Assembly: GCF_005889725.1 (NCBI RefSeq)
Contig: NZ_VCKX01000007.1
Span: 1-64,000 of the forward strand
Direction of reading: 5' to 3'
Length of the DNA: 64,000 nucleotides
Source: Nonomuraea zeae
Lineage (GTDB): Bacteria; Actinomycetota; Actinomycetes; Streptosporangiales; Streptosporangiaceae
The translations under genes and the position numbers were made by a program. The notes under the pieces were generated by a model. The model had not been told where the DNA came from. It ran no database searches and was given only the letters and a program-made list of their open reading frames with translations. Of the stretch, positions 16,354-23,870 are shown piece after piece. Numbering within the stretch: position 1 is the first letter of the stretch; each line of letters starts with the position of its first letter.

Positions 16354-17880
16354 GTGCGTGAGCACGCGGGCGTTTCACGAGAGGAGCTGAAGCAGAGCGC
16401 GGCGGTCACTGTGGCCGTGCTCCTGGCTCTCGGCCTGGTCGCGGCGTGGAACGTCCTGATACCTGGCGTGGACGCGTGGGAGAACATCGTGGCCGCGGTC
16501 ATAGGCTCGCTCCGGCTGACCGGGCCCGTGGCCGCGGCCTTCGCGGCCTGGGTGGCGCTGCGCAAGCGCAAGGCGCTGCGCGGCCGCTCGCTCACGACGT
16601 GGCGGGCGCTGAAGGCGCCGCTGGCGATCGTGGTGGTGGTGCTGGGCTCGTTCGGTGCGACGGTGCTGGTCCTGGCGGTCAAGACGGTGCTCACCGACCA
16701 GGCGGGCCGGCTGAGCCTGTCCGGCCTGGGCATGGGCATGGCGGGGCTGGCACTCTACTCGGTGATCGGGTGGGTGGCCGGCTGGGTGCTGCCCAGGGCC
16801 TACACCCCGCCGCTCGCGGGGCTGGCCTGCTACGGGCTGTTCTCGTGGCTGGCCGACGACCGCGGCTGGGCCGACAAGCTGGCGCCGGGCACCGGCGAGC
16901 CGTACGACCTGTTCCAGGGGCTGAACGGGGCGCCGTTCTTCGACCAGACCATCTGGCTGCTCGGCATCACGGCGGCGCTGCTGCTCGGCTGGGCGGCGCT
17001 GGTGACCAGGCAGGCCCTGGTCCTGGCGTGCGCGCTGCTGGCGGTGCTGACGGCGGGCATGGGCGTGTCCAGGGTGCTGGCGCAGCCGAAGCCGGCCGCC
17101 GCCGAGGACATCGCCTACAGCTGCCAGGAGTGGCCGATCACGGTGTGCGTGCACCCCGGGATGCGGGCGGGGCTCACCGAGCTGGGGGCGGCGTTCACGC
17201 AGATCGCCTCCAGGCTGGCCGGGACGCCGGCCGCGTTCACCCGGGTGGAGCAGCGTCCGCTGGACGACGGGCTGAAGCCGTCCAGCGGGCTGGCACCGGT
17301 GCACGTGCCCGACCTCTCCGCCGGGTTCGCGGAGGAGGCCGCGTACGAGTACATCGAGTCGCTGGCCGCCCGGTGCCCCGGCACGGTCGCGGACGGCTAC
17401 CGGGAGATCGTGATGGCCTGGCTGCGCGGCGAGCCGCTGCCCGGCGGGCCGATGCCGGAGCACCAGTACGCCGCGTCGTGGTTCTCCGGGCTGAGCGAGC
17501 ACCAGCGGCGGGAGTGGCTGCGCATGTTCTACAGCGACTTCCAGCGCTGCTCCCTGGCCAGCACGCACTTCGGCGGCGGCCCCGCGCGGGTCCAGCTGGC
17601 GCCGTCCGCGCGCCCGACGCCGGAGTCGAGCCACGTCTACCCGGTCTATCCCGACCCCGCCGCCACGCCTTCGGCGAACTCGGCCCCTGGCACGCCGGGC
17701 GCCGGTTCAACCCCCGGGCGGGCCCCGGTCAGCATGGCGCCGGAGACTCCCACCAGGGAACTGCCTGGTGGGGAGGCGCCCGGCACCGGGTGGACGCCGG
17801 CGGCGCTCGCCGCGAATTGGGCGGCTGAAACACCCGAGACCGGCTGGGGACCGGAGATGTCACCAAACAGCTGGCACTGA
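16354..17880 (+). CDS. Polytopic membrane protein with extracytoplasmic C-terminal domain
   Basis: A 508-residue membrane protein of uncertain family. Residues 1-240 contain six or seven hydrophobic helices; then comes a soluble region starting YSCQEWPITVCVHPGM with paired cysteines, which recalls the actinobacterial DUF7224-type C-terminal domain (tentative). The last 90 residues are Pro/Ser/Thr/Gly-rich and probably disordered. GTG 16354 follows GGGGAAAAGG; a nine-codon frame (ATG 16332 to TGA 16361) overlaps the start and might couple translation. Typical DUF7224-like genes accompany ABC exporters, but none is here. Confidence 0.7.
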   Translation: MREHAGVSREELKQSAAVTVAVLLALGLVAAWNVLIPGVDAWENIVAAVIGSLRLTGPVAAAFAAWVALRKRKALRGRSLTTWRALKAPLAIVVVVLGSFGATVLVLAVKTVLTDQAGRLSLSGLGMGMAGLALYSVIGWVAGWVLPRAYTPPLAGLACYGLFSWLADDRGWADKLAPGTGEPYDLFQGLNGAPFFDQTIWLLGITAALLLGWAALVTRQALVLACALLAVLTAGMGVSRVLAQPKPAAAEDIAYSCQEWPITVCVHPGMRAGLTELGAAFTQIASRLAGTPAAFTRVEQRPLDDGLKPSSGLAPVHVPDLSAGFAEEAAYEYIESLAARCPGTVADGYREIVMAWLRGEPLPGGPMPEHQYAASWFSGLSEHQRREWLRMFYSDFQRCSLASTHFGGGPARVQLAPSARPTPESSHVYPVYPDPAATPSANSAPGTPGAGSTPGRAPVSMAPETPTRELPGGEAPGTGWTPAALAANWAAETPETGWGPEMSPNSWH

Positions 17881-17908
17881 TGATCGACGAGCGGGTAGTC
17901 ATGCTCGC

Positions 17909-18580
17909 ATGACGACATCCCAGACGACGCTGCCCGACCTGGCTCCCGGGCGACGGCGCAGGTGGCGATATGTGGCGGGGTTCCTGGTCCTGGTGGTCCT
18001 GCTCGTGGTGGGGGGCCGCCTGGCCTGGCCCTGGCTCAACCCGATGGGCGAGCAGACCATCGACCGCAGCCAGCCCGTGCTCCTGCAGTCCATCAAGGAC
18101 CTGAGCAGATTCGAGGCCGCGACAGGGAACTTCCAGGTGGTCGTGGACCTGGAGAAGGACGCGAACTTCCTGCCCGACGCGATCAAGGGCACCCGCACGC
18201 TGTTCGTCGGGGCCGGCGGGGTGGACGCGTACGTGGACTTCTCCGCCATGGCGACGGACGCGCTGACCGTCTCGGAGGACCGCAAGGAGGCGACCGTCCG
18301 CCTGCCGCGCGCCCAGCTGGAGAAACCGAACCTGGACAACAGCCGCTCGTACGTGTTCGCGCAGCAGCGCGGCCTGTTCGACCGGGTGTCGGACTTCCTG
18401 TCGGGCTCGCCGGGTGACCAGCGGGAGCTGTACCTGCTGGCCGAGAAGAAGATCACCGAGGCGGCCGTCGCGAGCGATCTGCGGGCCAGGGCCGACGCCA
18501 ACACCAAGGCGATGCTGTCGGGCATGCTCAAGTCGCTCGGCTTCGCGAAGGTCACGGTGAAGTTCACCGACGAGCCCTGA
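17909..18580 (+). CDS. DUF4230 domain membrane-anchored protein
   Basis: A 223-residue protein with a single N-terminal membrane anchor (RRRRWRYVAGFLVLVVLLVV, residues about 15-34) and an extracytoplasmic DUF4230 domain. The domain is recognised from LQSIKDLSRFEAATGNFQVVVDLEKD and TRTLFVGAGGVDAYVDFS and ends with LGFAKVTVKF. Its function is unknown. ATG 17909 is 28 bases after the stop of the preceding membrane protein gene, same strand, so probably cotranscribed. Confidence 0.85.
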   Translation: MTTSQTTLPDLAPGRRRRWRYVAGFLVLVVLLVVGGRLAWPWLNPMGEQTIDRSQPVLLQSIKDLSRFEAATGNFQVVVDLEKDANFLPDAIKGTRTLFVGAGGVDAYVDFSAMATDALTVSEDRKEATVRLPRAQLEKPNLDNSRSYVFAQQRGLFDRVSDFLSGSPGDQRELYLLAEKKITEAAVASDLRARADANTKAMLSGMLKSLGFAKVTVKFTDEP

Positions 18581-18639
18581 GAGCCGCCAGAGCCGCCGGC
18601 CCTCACCGCGTCCGGGAAACGCAGGACGCCCGGCGCCGA

Positions 18640-18716
18640 GCGCGGTGCGGCGGCCGGGCGCGGTGCGGCGGCCGGGCGCGGTGCGGCGGCCGGGCGCGGT
18701 GCGGCGGCCGGGCGCG
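18640..18716. repeat. 18-bp tandem repeat, four exact copies
   Basis: GCGCGGTGCGGCGGCCGG is repeated exactly at 18640, 18658, 18676 and 18694, followed by a five-base partial copy. It fills the 170-base gap between the convergent DUF4230 gene and the histidine kinase gene. The unit contains GGCCGG-type self-complementary parts, so each copy could fold. No spacers, hence not CRISPR. Confidence 0.97.
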
Positions 18717-18750
18717 TACGGCCATCTCCGGGTGGTCCCGTGCTGGTCCG

Positions 18751-19986
18751 TCACGCCCCGGTGGGGGCGCGGGCCTGATCGCGCCGGGATGTGGCCCGCG
18801 GCGCCGGGGCGATCGACCGCGGGAAGGTCACCGTGAGGGTCAGGCCGCCCTCGGCCCTGGGGGTGGCGGTGACTGAGGCGTCGTGCGCGGTCGCGATGGC
18901 CTGGACGATCGACAGGCCGAGCCCCAGTCCATCGCCGTGCCGGGTGCGGTCGGCCCCGAGCCGCCGGAACGGCTCGAAGAGGTCCCGGGCGGTGTCCGGA
19001 GCGACGACGGGGCCGGTGTTGGTGACGGTGAGGACGGCGTGGCCGTTCTCGGTCCGGGTGGTGACCTCCACCCAGCCCCCGGGCGCGTTGTACCGGATCG
19101 CGTTGTCCACGAGGTTGACCACGAGGCGCTCGGCGAGTGGCCGGTGGCCCGTCGTCGGAGCGGCGGAGAGCGACTGCCTGATCTCCACGCTCCGGCGGCG
19201 GGCCTGCGATCGACGCGCTTCGGCGACCTCGCCGGCGAGCCGGGCGAGATCGACCGGGTGGCGGACCTCGATGCCGGCGTGGCTGCGGGCCAGGGTCAGG
19301 AGCGCTTCGATGAGCCGTTCCTGCTGGGCGCCGGTGACCAGGATGCGCTCGTGGGCCAGTTTGAGCGATTCGACGGTCATGTCCGGGTCGGACAGGGCGA
19401 TCTGCCCAAGTGCCCGCTGGCGGGTCAGGGGCGTGCGCAGCTCGTGGGAGGCGTTCGCGACGAACTGGCGCTGGGCCTGGAAGGAGGCTTCGAGCCGGGC
19501 GAGGAGGCCGTCGATGGTGTCGCCCAGCTCCTTGAGCTCGTCCGCCGGGCCGTCGAGCGCCAGCCGCCGATGCAGGTCGGTCGCGGAGATCTCCCGGGCG
19601 GCCGCGGTGATCGTCCGCAGCCGGCCCAGGACGCGACCCGCGACCACCCAGCCCAGCGCCATCGAGAGCACCGACGTGAGGGCGAACGCGATTGCGGAGT
19701 TGACGAGGAGCTGCCGCATGGCGTCGGCCTTCTGCTGCTCCATCGCCGCCTGTATCCGGGGCGAGAGAATCTGCAGCAGGTGCTCCTGGGCGACCGGCGG
19801 CACGCCGGCCCCGCCGGGCGCCGGGATGAAGCTCTTGACGGGCTGGGCGGCGACGGCGTGGCGGACCAGGAAGTAGGTGGTCGCCAGCAGGATGACGCCG
19901 GAGAGCAGGAACAACCCTCCGTACAACAGGGTCAGCCGCAACCGGACGGTACGGCGCGGACGGGCGCCGGCCGGCGGGGCCGCCAT
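18751..19986 (-). CDS. Sensor histidine kinase, OmpR-partner class
   Basis: A 411-residue membrane kinase. Two transmembrane helices (about residues 17-38 and 93-113) flank an extracytoplasmic sensor loop; a HAMP region follows, then the dimerisation helix with the phosphorylated His in NASHELRTPLTRQRAL, and the ATPase domain with N box NLVDNAIRYNAPGG, and GLGLGLSIVQ. It phosphorylates the response regulator encoded just upstream: the regulator's stop and this ATG overlap by one base (TGATG). Signal unknown; the S41 peptidase gene precedes the pair. Confidence 0.93.
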   Translation of the reverse strand: MAAPPAGARPRRTVRLRLTLLYGGLFLLSGVILLATTYFLVRHAVAAQPVKSFIPAPGGAGVPPVAQEHLLQILSPRIQAAMEQQKADAMRQLLVNSAIAFALTSVLSMALGWVVAGRVLGRLRTITAAAREISATDLHRRLALDGPADELKELGDTIDGLLARLEASFQAQRQFVANASHELRTPLTRQRALGQIALSDPDMTVESLKLAHERILVTGAQQERLIEALLTLARSHAGIEVRHPVDLARLAGEVAEARRSQARRRSVEIRQSLSAAPTTGHRPLAERLVVNLVDNAIRYNAPGGWVEVTTRTENGHAVLTVTNTGPVVAPDTARDLFEPFRRLGADRTRHGDGLGLGLSIVQAIATAHDASVTATPRAEGGLTLTVTFPRSIAPAPRATSRRDQARAPTGA

Positions 19987-20639
19987 CAGATCCGGTACCC
20001 GCTCTTGGCCACGGTCTCGATGATCGGCGGATCTCCGAGCTTGGCCCGCAGCCGGCTGATCGTGATCTTCACGGCACTGGTGAACGGGTCAGCGGCCTCG
20101 TCCCAGACTCTTTCCCGCAGCTCCTCGGCCGACACGACCCGGCCACCGGAGGCCAGCAGCAGCTCCAGCACCCCGAACTCCTTGGGCGCCAGCTCCAGCG
20201 GCCGGCCCGCCCGCCCCGCGGTGCGCCGGGCCGTGTCCACCACGAGGTCGCCGAGGCGCAGCACCGGCGGCACAGCCGGATGGGAGCGGCGGGCCAGCGC
20301 GCCGATCCGCGCGACCAGGACGGGGAAATCAAAGGGTTTGGGCAGATAGTCGTCGGCGCCCAGGCCCAGCCCGTCGACCAGGTCCTCCGTCGTTCCCGCG
20401 GCGGTCAGCATCAGCACCCGGCTCCGGCACCCGGCCGCGATCAGCTCTGCGCAGACGACGTCGCCGTGCAGGCCCGGCAGGTCCCGGTCGAGCACGATCA
20501 CGTCGTAGTCGTTGCAGAGCGCGCGTTCCAGGCCGCCGTCGCCGTCGGTCGCCACGTCCACGGCCATCTGGGCCCTGCGCAGGCCGATGGCCACCGTCTG
20601 CGCCGTCTCCTCGTCGTCCTCCACCACCAGCACGCGCAT
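19986..20639 (-). CDS. OmpR/PhoB family response regulator
   Basis: A 217-residue response regulator. Receiver domain residues 1-115 with acidic pocket VVEDDEE, phosphoacceptor Asp51 in DVIVLDRDLPG, Thr/Ser in LMLTAAG and Lys in DDYLPKPF; then an OmpR winged helix ending with TVAKSGYRI. It should bind 10-11-bp-spaced direct repeats, and such repeats occur at 22276-22301 upstream of the peptidase gene. ATG 20639 has a strong AAGGGGG ribosome site. It overlaps the kinase gene by one base. Confidence 0.94.
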   Translation of the reverse strand: MRVLVVEDDEETAQTVAIGLRRAQMAVDVATDGDGGLERALCNDYDVIVLDRDLPGLHGDVVCAELIAAGCRSRVLMLTAAGTTEDLVDGLGLGADDYLPKPFDFPVLVARIGALARRSHPAVPPVLRLGDLVVDTARRTAGRAGRPLELAPKEFGVLELLLASGGRVVSAEELRERVWDEAADPFTSAVKITISRLRAKLGDPPIIETVAKSGYRI

Positions 20640-20659
20640 CGCGCCGCCCCCTTGATCGA

Positions 20660-20679
20660 CCTGGACCGTCCTGTCCAGG
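20660..20679. promoter_or_regulatory. Inverted repeat between peptidase and regulator genes
   Basis: CCTGGAC-N6-GTCCAGG (7-bp arms) lies in the 69-base gap between the S41 peptidase stop and the regulator start. It may be a weak terminator or an operator; there is no U-tract, so its role is open. Confidence 0.5.
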
Positions 20680-20708
20680 ATGCGTCACCTGACGTTCGCC
20701 CTCCGCCG

Positions 20709-22199
20709 TCACTTGATCAGCGTGAGCGCCTTGGCCAGGCCGGGATCCTTACCGGTGGAGACGTCCTCGGCGGTCAGCGGGACGTAGTGGTCGGGTGCCA
20801 CGCCGATGTCGTTGACCACCTCGCGGCCGGGCCCCCGGTGGTGCAGGGCCGGCAGCAGCAGGACGCTGTTGTCGTCGAGCAGGTACGGGATCGCCACCCC
20901 GGAGACGACGCCGGAGGTGCGGGTGCCGACGACGGGCGCGATCTCGAGGTCCTTGACGGCGGCGACGAAGTGGTCGCAGGCCGAGGCGCAGTCGCGGTCG
21001 GCGAGCACCACCAGGGGCAGGTTCAGCAGGGTGACCTGGTCGTCGGTGCGCCCGGCGGTGCAGGAGTCGTCGATGTCGCACTGGTAGGCGGTGACCTTGC
21101 CGTGGGCGAACGCGCTCAGCAGCCGGTCGGACTCGCCGGGCATGCCGCCGGTGTTGCCCCGCACGTCGATGACGACTCCCGACAGCTTCTTCGTCGCACC
21201 GAGATCGGAGATCGCCTTGAGCGCGGTGTCCGCCCGGCCGCGGCCGAAGTCGGGGACGCGTACGTAGGCGACGTCGCCCTTGAGCTGCGAGGTCACCTGA
21301 GGCGCGGTCTCCGGGTCCGGCTTGAACGAGGCGGGCGTCAGGGTCACCGTCCAGGTGCGGCCGGTGGCGGGGCGGGTCAGCCGCAGCCGGACCGGGGCGT
21401 GGTCCGGGTAGCTCTGGAAGAGCGGGTGCACCGCGCCGAGGGAGAGGATGCCGCCGGGGAACGGCGGCGCCCCGTTGATCGACCGGATGACGTCGCCCGG
21501 CCGCAGCCCCGCCTTGGCGGCCGGGCCGCCCCACAGGGTGGTGACGTACAGCGGCCCCGTGGTCTGGTGCGGCGCGCTGAGCAGCGGTCCTTTGAAGGGA
21601 GACGTGTCGAATCCGAGCCCGTACACGGTGCCCGCGGCGCCGGTCGGCGGCTCGCTGCGGTCCCATCTGACGTGGTTCTCGTGCAGGCCGGCCGCCATGC
21701 CGTTGATCGCGGCCGCGCCGGCCGCCTGGCGCAGTGCGGCGTCGGGGAGCAGGTCGATCACGCGCTCGTAGACGGCGGCGAAGGCGGCCCAGTCCTTCTG
21801 CCGGTCGCCGGTCAGGGCGGGCATCGTGGCCTCGGCCACGTCGCGTCCCCGCCGGTGCAGCTCGTGGGCGAGCCTGGAGAAGGCCGCCGCCAGCAGCAGG
21901 CGGTGGTCGAGCCTCTTGCCGCCGTAGGACTTGTCGAGAATGCAGTTGTACGCCTGCTCGACGGTGCTGACCGTGGTGGCCTTGAGCGCCTGCGGCGGCC
22001 CCGCGGGTTCGGCACACGACACGGCGGCACCCTGCACCGCCAAAACGTGCCGATCCGGCACGGCGTGCGCCTTCGTGCTCCCCGCGAAGCCCATGATCGT
22101 GCCTAAGCACACCGCCACGCCCAGGATCAGCTGCTTCCTGGCCTTCGGGAGGCGAGGCAGGCGGTAAACGCGATGGCTGAGTTCCACTCTGTCGTCCAT
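20709..22199 (-). CDS. S41 family peptidase with PDZ domain
   Basis: A 496-residue secreted or membrane-anchored serine protease of the C-terminal-processing type. Residues 22-46 are a signal segment (QLILGVAVCLGTIMGFAG). A PDZ domain lies around AAKAGLRPGDVIRSINGAP, and the S41 core follows with KGDVAYVRVPDFG, GVVIDVRGNTGG and the likely nucleophile Ser in DRDCASACDHFV, with TRTSGV after it. ATG 22199 is preferred over the ATG at 22250 because it gives a normal signal peptide. It is upstream of the response regulator and kinase on the same strand and may be part of a cell-envelope stress response. Confidence 0.88.
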   Translation of the reverse strand: MDDRVELSHRVYRLPRLPKARKQLILGVAVCLGTIMGFAGSTKAHAVPDRHVLAVQGAAVSCAEPAGPPQALKATTVSTVEQAYNCILDKSYGGKRLDHRLLLAAAFSRLAHELHRRGRDVAEATMPALTGDRQKDWAAFAAVYERVIDLLPDAALRQAAGAAAINGMAAGLHENHVRWDRSEPPTGAAGTVYGLGFDTSPFKGPLLSAPHQTTGPLYVTTLWGGPAAKAGLRPGDVIRSINGAPPFPGGILSLGAVHPLFQSYPDHAPVRLRLTRPATGRTWTVTLTPASFKPDPETAPQVTSQLKGDVAYVRVPDFGRGRADTALKAISDLGATKKLSGVVIDVRGNTGGMPGESDRLLSAFAHGKVTAYQCDIDDSCTAGRTDDQVTLLNLPLVVLADRDCASACDHFVAAVKDLEIAPVVGTRTSGVVSGVAIPYLLDDNSVLLLPALHHRGPGREVVNDIGVAPDHYVPLTAEDVSTGKDPGLAKALTLIK

Positions 22200-22275
22200 G
22201 GTCGCCTGTTGTATCGGCAGGACGGTTTCGGGACCGTATCGCCGATTCACCAGGCCGGCGGACCCGGAAGATCGT

Positions 22276-22301
22276 TTCAGCTGCCTTCAGCTCGGCTTCA
22301 G
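22276..22301 (-). promoter_or_regulatory. Direct TTCAG repeats upstream of the S41 peptidase operon
   Basis: TTCAG occurs at 22276, 22286 and 22297 (CTGAA read in the direction of the operon), spaced 10 and 11 bp, with a fourth imperfect copy TTCGG at 22303. Helical-turn spacing of direct repeats is typical of OmpR/PhoB regulator sites. It lies 77-102 bp before ATG 22199. Confidence 0.6.
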
Positions 22302-22499
22302 GTTCGGCTGACGAAGCTCTGCGATCAAGAGCTCCGCCCCCCTCGGCATCGTCGAGGTGCGGGACGAGTCTCCGGACGGCCGCATGCGCATCGCATGGGA
22401 CGACGCCGTCAAGCCGCATCGCTCCGCCTGAGCCGGAGCCACCGGGGCGCTTCCCGAGCCGTCGCCTCATCTCTCCTGTCAGAAAAGAAAGGTCTCATC
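22302..22499. other. Intergenic region with an orphan open frame
   Basis: Between the TTCAG repeats and ATG 22500. On the plus strand an in-frame stretch from about 22323 to 22431 reads SAIKSSAPLGIVEVRDESPD and continues to GRMRIAWDDAVKPHRSA before a stop. It has actinobacterial codon bias but no start codon near its beginning, so it may be the tail of a decayed gene. The rest shows nothing I can name apart from the ribosome site at 22483-22492. Confidence 0.35.
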
Positions 22500-23300
22500 A
22501 TGCTGCTCAACGCCCTGCTGGCGGTCGCCGTGACCGTCTCCCCCGCCACCCCCTCCCCCGAGTACGAGCTCGCCTACTCCCATGCGGTGCAGCTGCAACA
22601 GGTGCAGGCCTCGTGCATGAAGGCGGCCGGCCTCCAGTACGCGCCGGACACCATCGTCAAGAGCGTCAGGACCGAGACCGAGCGCAAGGCGCTCAACGGC
22701 GACGTCAAGGCCATGCGCGACCAGCGGGGCGAGGACGGTTTCGGCGTCTGGTCCGAGGTAGGCGAAAGCGGGCCGAAGGAGCACCCGAACGACAAGATCG
22801 TCAACAGCCTTCCCGAGCCGAAGCGGAAGGTCTACCAGGCCGCCCAGGACCAGTGCTTCGTCAAGGCGGTCAAGACCGTCCTCGGCAAGGACGTCATCTC
22901 GAAGGAGGACTACGAGAACCAGCTCGACACCGCACTCACGAAGTCGGCGGGCGAGCTGGACAAGGACGTGAATCTGGCCCGCCTGAGCAAGTCCTACGCC
23001 TCCTGCATCAAGGTCAAGGGGAGCGACAAGCCGACAGAGGTGGCGCAGGCGCGACGTAAGGAGATCATCGAAGCGCGCACGGAGATGGCCCGCGAGCAGG
23101 GCGTGGCCACCACGGACGAGGAGCGGCTGCTGATCCCCAAGGCGACCGCGGCGCAGGTCAAGTCGCGCCTGAAGAAGGAGATCAAGGCCGCGCTCGACGA
23201 CCTCGAGTGCGGTGCGGACTTCTACGCCGCCTACGAGCCCAGGCTGTGGAAGATCAAGCAGAAGGTCTACGCCGAGTTCGGCGTGCCGTTCGCCTGGTGA
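22500..23300 (+). CDS. Secreted hypothetical protein
   Basis: A 266-residue protein of unknown function. The first 17-20 residues are a short signal-like segment (MLLNALLAVAVTVSPATP), after which the chain is charged and helical with four cysteines (ASCMKAAGL, DQCFVKAVK, ASCIKVKG, LECGADFY). Repeated pattern: each cysteine lies in an A-x-C/Q-C context following a Tyr/Gln-rich helix, perhaps two disulfide-linked helical hairpins. Start ATG 22500 has AAAGAAAGG seven bases upstream. A much longer frame from 22173 has no support. Not part of a clear operon. Confidence 0.75.
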   Translation: MLLNALLAVAVTVSPATPSPEYELAYSHAVQLQQVQASCMKAAGLQYAPDTIVKSVRTETERKALNGDVKAMRDQRGEDGFGVWSEVGESGPKEHPNDKIVNSLPEPKRKVYQAAQDQCFVKAVKTVLGKDVISKEDYENQLDTALTKSAGELDKDVNLARLSKSYASCIKVKGSDKPTEVAQARRKEIIEARTEMAREQGVATTDEERLLIPKATAAQVKSRLKKEIKAALDDLECGADFYAAYEPRLWKIKQKVYAEFGVPFAW

Positions 23301-23310
23301 ACCGAGGTGC

Positions 23311-23335
23311 GGGCCGCCCCGGCGAGGGGTGGCCC
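23311..23335 (+). terminator. Terminator of the secreted hypothetical gene
   Basis: GGGCCGCCCC (23311-23320) pairs with GGGGTGGCCC (23326-23335) through ten pairs, one of them G-U, with a 5-base loop, ten bases after the stop at 23300. Confidence 0.8.
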
Positions 23336-23553
23336 GTGCCTGCCGCGACGGGTTCGGCGGCCGTCCGCGAGCCGACCTAGGTGCCCTAGGGGTGCCCTCA
23401 CCTGCGCCTTAGTCGCCCTGTGCACTCGCCTAGGTACCTCCCTAGCTGCCCATACGTCAGTAGATAAGGCATACGCCCGATGTGGCGAGGAGGGCCTTAG
23501 GAGGAGTCTTAAGAGTGCAAGGAGCAGGAAACACCAAAACAAGGGGCACTCGG
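23336..23553. other. Long leader with CCTAGG-type repeats
   Basis: This 218-base gap precedes the 50-residue gene at 23554. It contains several CCTAG/CTTAG units (for example CCTAGGTGCCCTAGGGGTG near 23378 and CGCCTAGGTACCTCCCTAG near 23429, then CCTTAGGAGGAGTCTTAAG near 23494). These rare tetramers for a G+C-rich genome may form a structured leader or regulator sites. No riboswitch class was recognised. Confidence 0.35.
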
Positions 23554-23706
23554 ATGAACGCCGAACTCGAATACACCATGATGCAGCACCACGCCTCCGA
23601 GCTTCGCCAGGCCGCCGCCGAGCAGCGGCGCGTTCGCGAGGCGCTGAAGGACCGGAAGGGCGAGCGCCGTCACCGCTCGGTCTTCGCCAAGTTCCTCGCG
23701 TCATGA
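23554..23706 (+). CDS. Small basic coiled-coil-like protein, 50 residues
   Basis: A short cytosolic protein, MNAELEYTMMQHHASELRQA followed by a highly charged helix (AEQRRVREALKDRKG) and a basic tail. Small proteins of this pattern (an N-terminal MNAxLxY with HxxELRxxAA) are frequent in actinobacteria, but I know of no function. ATG 23554 has AAGGGG at 23541-23546, seven bases upstream, and a strong terminator follows, which together support expression as a single-gene transcript. Confidence 0.7.
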   Translation: MNAELEYTMMQHHASELRQAAAEQRRVREALKDRKGERRHRSVFAKFLAS

Positions 23707-23717
23707 CCGTCCACAAG

Positions 23718-23751
23718 CAGCCCGGCCGCATCCTCCCTCGCGGCCGGGCTG
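23718..23751 (+). terminator. Terminator of the 50-residue protein gene
   Basis: Perfect 12-bp stem CAGCCCGGCCGC / GCGGCCGGGCTG with a ten-base loop, 11 bases after the stop codon. Confidence 0.88.
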
Positions 23752-23818
23752 AATCGCCTCCTTAGGGAGGCACGTTCCGGGCCACATTCCTGGTCGGCCC
23801 CGAGCGCAGCGTCACGGA

Positions 23819-23850
23819 GCCCCGGTCCATATTCCTGGTTGGACCGGGGC
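23819..23850 (-). terminator. Terminator of the terpene synthase gene
   Basis: GCCCCGGTCC (23819-23828) pairs with GGACCGGGGC (23841-23850) over a 12-base loop, 20 bases beyond the terpene synthase stop on the minus strand. The loop contains ATTCCTGGT, which is repeated at 23786-23794 inside a weaker hairpin (GGGCC/GGCCC). Confidence 0.75.
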
Positions 23851-23870
23851 ATCGCGCTGTCCGCGTACCG

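Noticed and set aside
18640..18716. CRISPR array
   Set aside because: The units abut with no spacers and no cas genes exist; plain tandem repeat. The same applies to 25156-25241 and 44335-44458.
17729..18754. Minus-strand open frame starting with GTG over the kinase stop and running through the 18-bp repeats
   Set aside because: It is antisense to the well-supported DUF4230 gene and its N-terminus is only the repeat APGRRT; no domain recognised.
23336..23553. Riboswitch in the leader of the 50-residue gene
   Set aside because: No known class consensus could be recognised; reported only as a repeat-rich leader.
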